Shown: piece after piece, positions 6,611 through 8,087 of the stretch
Layout of the letters: the number at the start of each line of letters is the position of its first letter
Position numbering within the stretch: position 1 is the first letter of the stretch
Source: Pirellulales bacterium
Lineage (GTDB): Bacteria > Planctomycetota > Planctomycetia > Pirellulales > JALHPA01
DNA length: 8,087 nt
Direction: 5' to 3'
Assembly: GCA_022842745.1 (NCBI GenBank)
Contig: JALHPA010000090.1
Coordinates: 1 to 8,087 of the forward strand
Notes under the pieces: model-generated
The model's database searches: none
Told to the model about the DNA's origin: nothing
What the model saw: only the letters and a program-made list of their open reading frames with translations
Translations under genes and position numbers: made by a program

Positions 6611-6835
6611 ATGCGTAACCATCGCAATGTGTTTGAGACGATTTTGAAGTACGGCCACGACGAGGATTTTTCCCCGGTGGCCGGAGATGAATTTGCCGCC
6701 ACGGAAGCCCCTGCCGGATCGAAAGAAAAGATCGAAGCCCTGGCGCAGCGGATCGAAGCGGGCATGCCCTTGTGGCACCCGGACGATCGGCGCGACTACA
6801 GCGGGCTGACGGGCGTGGTGCGCCCGCGCGATTAA
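6611..6835 (+). CDS. Uncharacterised 74-residue protein with LWHPDD motif
   Basis: I do not recognise an assigned function. The protein begins MRNHRNVFETILKYGHDED, has an acidic/Ala-rich middle (18-36), a predicted amphipathic helix KEKIEALAQRIEAG (38-51), then the distinctive PLWHPDDRRDYSGLTG (53-68) and a basic end VVRPRD. The Trp/His/Asp-rich end looks like a conserved motif; from memory similar short proteins occur in planctomycetes, but this is unverified. There is no signal peptide, membrane segment or cysteine. The ATG is backed by a purine-rich ribosome site, GGGAGAGAAAGGG (6595-6607). The frame is open upstream to 6461, but that stretch holds hairpins with a T-run and lacks a good start. 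It lies downstream of a strong promoter and structured leader, and ahead of an HTH gene from which a terminator separates it. Confidence 0.75.
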   Translation: MRNHRNVFETILKYGHDEDFSPVAGDEFAATEAPAGSKEKIEALAQRIEAGMPLWHPDDRRDYSGLTGVVRPRD

Positions 6836-6858
6836 GGCGGGCGACCTGTCTCCGATCG

Positions 6859-6881
6859 CCGCGCGTGTTTTGCACGAGCGG
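6859..6881 (+). other. Hairpin without T-run after the 74-residue gene
   Basis: 6859-6867 (CCGCGCGTG) pairs with 6873-6881 (CACGAGCGG) with one mismatch around the loop TTTTG. TCTCCG (6849-6854) could alternatively pair with CGGAGA (6879-6884). No T-run follows. It may be a 3' stabilising structure; it is distinct from the terminator at 6942. Confidence 0.4.
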
Positions 6882-6941
6882 AGATCAAGGTGCGGCTCGC
6901 GGGGAATACCGCGGCCGACTACAACTCGATGAGAACAAGAA

Positions 6942-6971
6942 ACGGCGGACCGTTGTCCGCCGTATCTTTTT
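6942..6971 (+). terminator. Strong intrinsic terminator
   Basis: ACGGCGGAC (6942-6950) pairs perfectly with GTCCGCCGT (6955-6963) around the loop CGTT, followed after ATC by five T (6967-6971). It is the clearest terminator in the window and ends, or attenuates, transcription from the 74-residue gene. Only 6 nt separate its T-run from the ATG of the HTH gene. Confidence 0.8.
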
Positions 6972-6977
6972 AGGATC

Positions 6978-7376
6978 ATGGTTAAATCGCTTCCGCCGGC
7001 TGACATGGATGATCTGTTCGAGGTCATGCGTGAATTTATGACGACGAACGATCCAGAAGCCCGCGAAAGCGCCGCTCAAGCGATTACCGAGATCATCGAG
7101 CCGGACAAGACGAGAGTAAGAGCTGTGATCGCCAGCGGCGGTAAGCCTCAAGTCTGGATTGAATTCATCGGCGGTCGGATTCGCGACCTGCGCGCCAAGG
7201 CTGGGCTGACGCAGGAAGAGCTTGACGAGCGCAGCGGTCTGACGCAAAGCCACATCTGCCGACTCGAGCGCGTCGACCATTCTCCCAACGGTCTGACGCT
7301 TGAAAAAATCGCGAAAGGGCTTGGCGTGCCCACTTCGGCATTTGATCCTGCGGCGCAGGAGCATTCCGAGAGATAG
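6978..7376 (+). CDS. XRE/Cro-CI-type HTH transcriptional regulator
   Basis: The 132-residue product has a helical N-terminal part (about 10-48, DDLFEVMREF through AAQAITEIIE), a short strand-like link (PQVWIEFIGG, 57-66) and an HTH_3 domain at about 67-123. The domain reads IRDLRAKAGLTQEELDERSG, then LTQSHICRLER as the recognition helix, NGLTLEKIAKGLGVP and SAFDP; this is the standard Cro/CI pattern. It probably binds an operator as a dimer; the N-terminal extension may bind a partner or serve in dimerisation. The start is uncertain: the ATG at 6978 lies just beyond a strong terminator with only a close AGG (6972-6974). ATGs at 7005 and 7026 (GAGG at 7019-7022) are alternatives that keep the HTH domain intact. 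No separate promoter was found between 6836 and the ATG, so expression may depend on readthrough of the terminator or on a promoter inside the upstream gene. Its operator and target are unknown. Confidence 0.88.
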   Translation: MVKSLPPADMDDLFEVMREFMTTNDPEARESAAQAITEIIEPDKTRVRAVIASGGKPQVWIEFIGGRIRDLRAKAGLTQEELDERSGLTQSHICRLERVDHSPNGLTLEKIAKGLGVPTSAFDPAAQEHSER

Positions 7377-7397
7377 CCATCGTGCTACTCGACCACA

Positions 7398-7418
7398 GCC
7401 GCCCGAGAGGATGGCGGC
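7398..7418 (+). terminator. Weak hairpin after the HTH gene
   Basis: GCCGCC (7398-7403) pairs with GGCGGC (7413-7418) around 9 nt, 22 nt after the HTH stop. It lacks a T-run, so it is at best a poor or factor-assisted terminator. The 215-nt gap to the next gene otherwise holds only the candidate promoter at 7480-7507. Confidence 0.25.
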
Positions 7419-7479
7419 GGGCTTCTCCTGCCGATCAAAAACGACGCTGGAAACACGCCGTTGAGATGGCGCCCGTTGC

Positions 7480-7507
7480 TTGCATCGCGCTTCCGGTTGG
7501 TTAGAAT
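7480..7507 (+). promoter_or_regulatory. Candidate sigma70-like promoter for the SASA esterase
   Basis: TTGCAT (7480-7485) and TAGAAT (7502-7507; 5/6) with a 16-nt spacer. The start would be near 7514, leaving a leader of about 78 nt before the ATG at 7592. Confidence 0.4.
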
Positions 7508-7591
7508 CGCGCTGCGCGTGGAATAATCGGCCAGCGACATGCCTCTTTAGTGGTGCGGTCGCGGGCCCGGCGGAAGCAATGAGGGCGAAAC

Positions 7592-8087
7592 ATGTTGAAG
7601 CGGACTGGCAACGTGCGGCGTACGGGGATCGATCTGCGGTCGATCGCGGTGTTTTTGATGGCCCTGTGTTCGGTGACGCTGCGCTCGGGAGGCGGCGAGA
7701 CGGTGCGAGCCGCCGATGGGGCCGGCGCGGCTCGGCCCGCGGTGGATGTGCCCGCAGTAAATTTGCCCGCAGTGAAGTTGCCCGCAGTGAAGGTGTTTGT
7801 GCTGGCGGGGCAGTCGAATATGGAGGGGAAGGCGAAGGTCTCCTTGATGGAGACGCAGGCGGAGCTGCCGGCCACGCGGGAACTTTACGGACGCTGGCGG
7901 CGCGACGGCAAGTGGACCGAGCGGGAGGACGTGTGGGTTAAGTTTCTCGACCGGCGGGGGAAGCTGACGGTCGGGTTTGGCTCGGAGAAGTGCATTGGGC
8001 CGGAACTCGGCTTTGGCGAGGTGGTTGGGGATCGGTACGAGCAGCCTGTGCTGCTGATTAAGACCGCATGGGGGGGGAGGAGTCTGT
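7592..8087 (+). CDS. Secreted SASA-family carbohydrate esterase, N-terminal 165 residues (partial)
   Basis: The frame from the ATG at 7592 is open to the window edge and reads as a sialate O-acetylesterase-like (SASA, formerly DUF303) enzyme, which removes acetyl groups from sugars. Seen: a basic N-terminus and hydrophobic stretch (about 17-31), then a likely signal cleavage near VRAADG (38-43); a short repeat linker (53-67); the nucleophile motif VFVLAGQSNMEG (68-79) with Ser75; a conserved-looking GPELGFGEVV (136-145); and LLIKTAWGGRSL (154-165), typical of the family. The catalytic Asp/His block would be beyond the window. The start is supported by GAGGG (7581-7585) 6 nt upstream. The family includes both true sialate esterases and plant-polysaccharide acetylesterases, so the substrate is not known. 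Codon use is G-ending, like tmk and holB. Confidence 0.9.
   Translation, partial: MLKRTGNVRRTGIDLRSIAVFLMALCSVTLRSGGGETVRAADGAGAARPAVDVPAVNLPAVKLPAVKVFVLAGQSNMEGKAKVSLMETQAELPATRELYGRWRRDGKWTEREDVWVKFLDRRGKLTVGFGSEKCIGPELGFGEVVGDRYEQPVLLIKTAWGGRSL
7748..7792 (+). repeat. Three tandem 15-bp units in the esterase linker
   Basis: Units at 7748-7762, 7763-7777 and 7778-7792 are variants of TTGCCCGCAGTGAAG and encode VPAVN, LPAVK, LPAVK. Units 2 and 3 are identical; unit 1 differs at four positions. They lie between the signal peptide and the first catalytic strand, a place where copy number can change without harming the fold. Confidence 0.85.

Noticed and set aside
6885..7364. 159-codon minus-strand frame opposite the HTH gene
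   Set aside because: The plus strand carries an unmistakable HTH_3 domain over the same bases.
6611..7376. Toxin-antitoxin pair of HigBA type
   Set aside because: The HTH protein would fit an antitoxin, but the small protein shows no RelE/HigB-like pattern and a strong terminator separates the genes.
7480..7941. 153-codon plus-strand frame over the start of the esterase
   Set aside because: Gly/Arg-rich shadow; the frame from 7592 has the signal peptide and GQSNM motif.

Overview
The window looks like a high-GC planctomycete chromosome segment. The evidence is a DUF1501 protein with a Tat-like leader, a secreted proline-rich protein ending in an SHD1 (SLA1 homology 1) domain, a secreted SASA-type esterase and a secreted serine hydrolase, all typical of Planctomycetes. 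The genus cannot be told from the sequence. No tRNA, rRNA, CRISPR array, insertion sequence or phage gene was seen.

Layout. 1-1874 (minus strand): the N-terminal part of a secreted beta-lactamase-like serine hydrolase, cut by the window edge, preceded by a 420-residue SHD1 protein with repeated DDPF motifs. 1875-2272: a divergent intergenic region with a candidate promoter on each strand, a perfect 9-bp hairpin in the leader of the plus-strand gene and one doubtful 56-codon ORF. 2273-3670 (plus): DUF1501 protein. 3866-5608 (plus): a housekeeping pair, thymidylate kinase (tmk) and DNA polymerase III delta-prime subunit (holB). 5677-6114 (minus): a YjbQ/UPF0047 protein, convergent with holB. 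6323-7376 (plus): a near-consensus promoter, about 250 nt of leader with several good hairpins, a 74-residue orphan protein, a strong intrinsic terminator, and an XRE-type HTH regulator whose ATG lies only 6 nt beyond the terminator T-run. 7480-8087 (plus): a candidate promoter and the N-terminal part of a secreted SASA-family esterase, cut by the window edge.

How the parts relate. tmk and holB form a probable operon serving dTTP synthesis and clamp loading. The hydrolase, SHD1 protein, DUF1501 protein and SASA esterase are all predicted to be exported and suggest envelope or polysaccharide work, but nothing ties them into one pathway. The most unusual stretch is 6323-7376, where a strong promoter, folded RNA, tiny protein, terminator and DNA-binding protein follow each other in about 1 kb. 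This could be a small regulated locus; its function is unknown.

Composition is mosaic. In most genes the plus strand is G-rich whichever strand is coding (plus genes use G-ending codons, minus genes C-ending ones), as expected of a leading-strand bias. The DUF1501 gene and the 6611-7376 genes follow this less. This was judged by eye, not computed.
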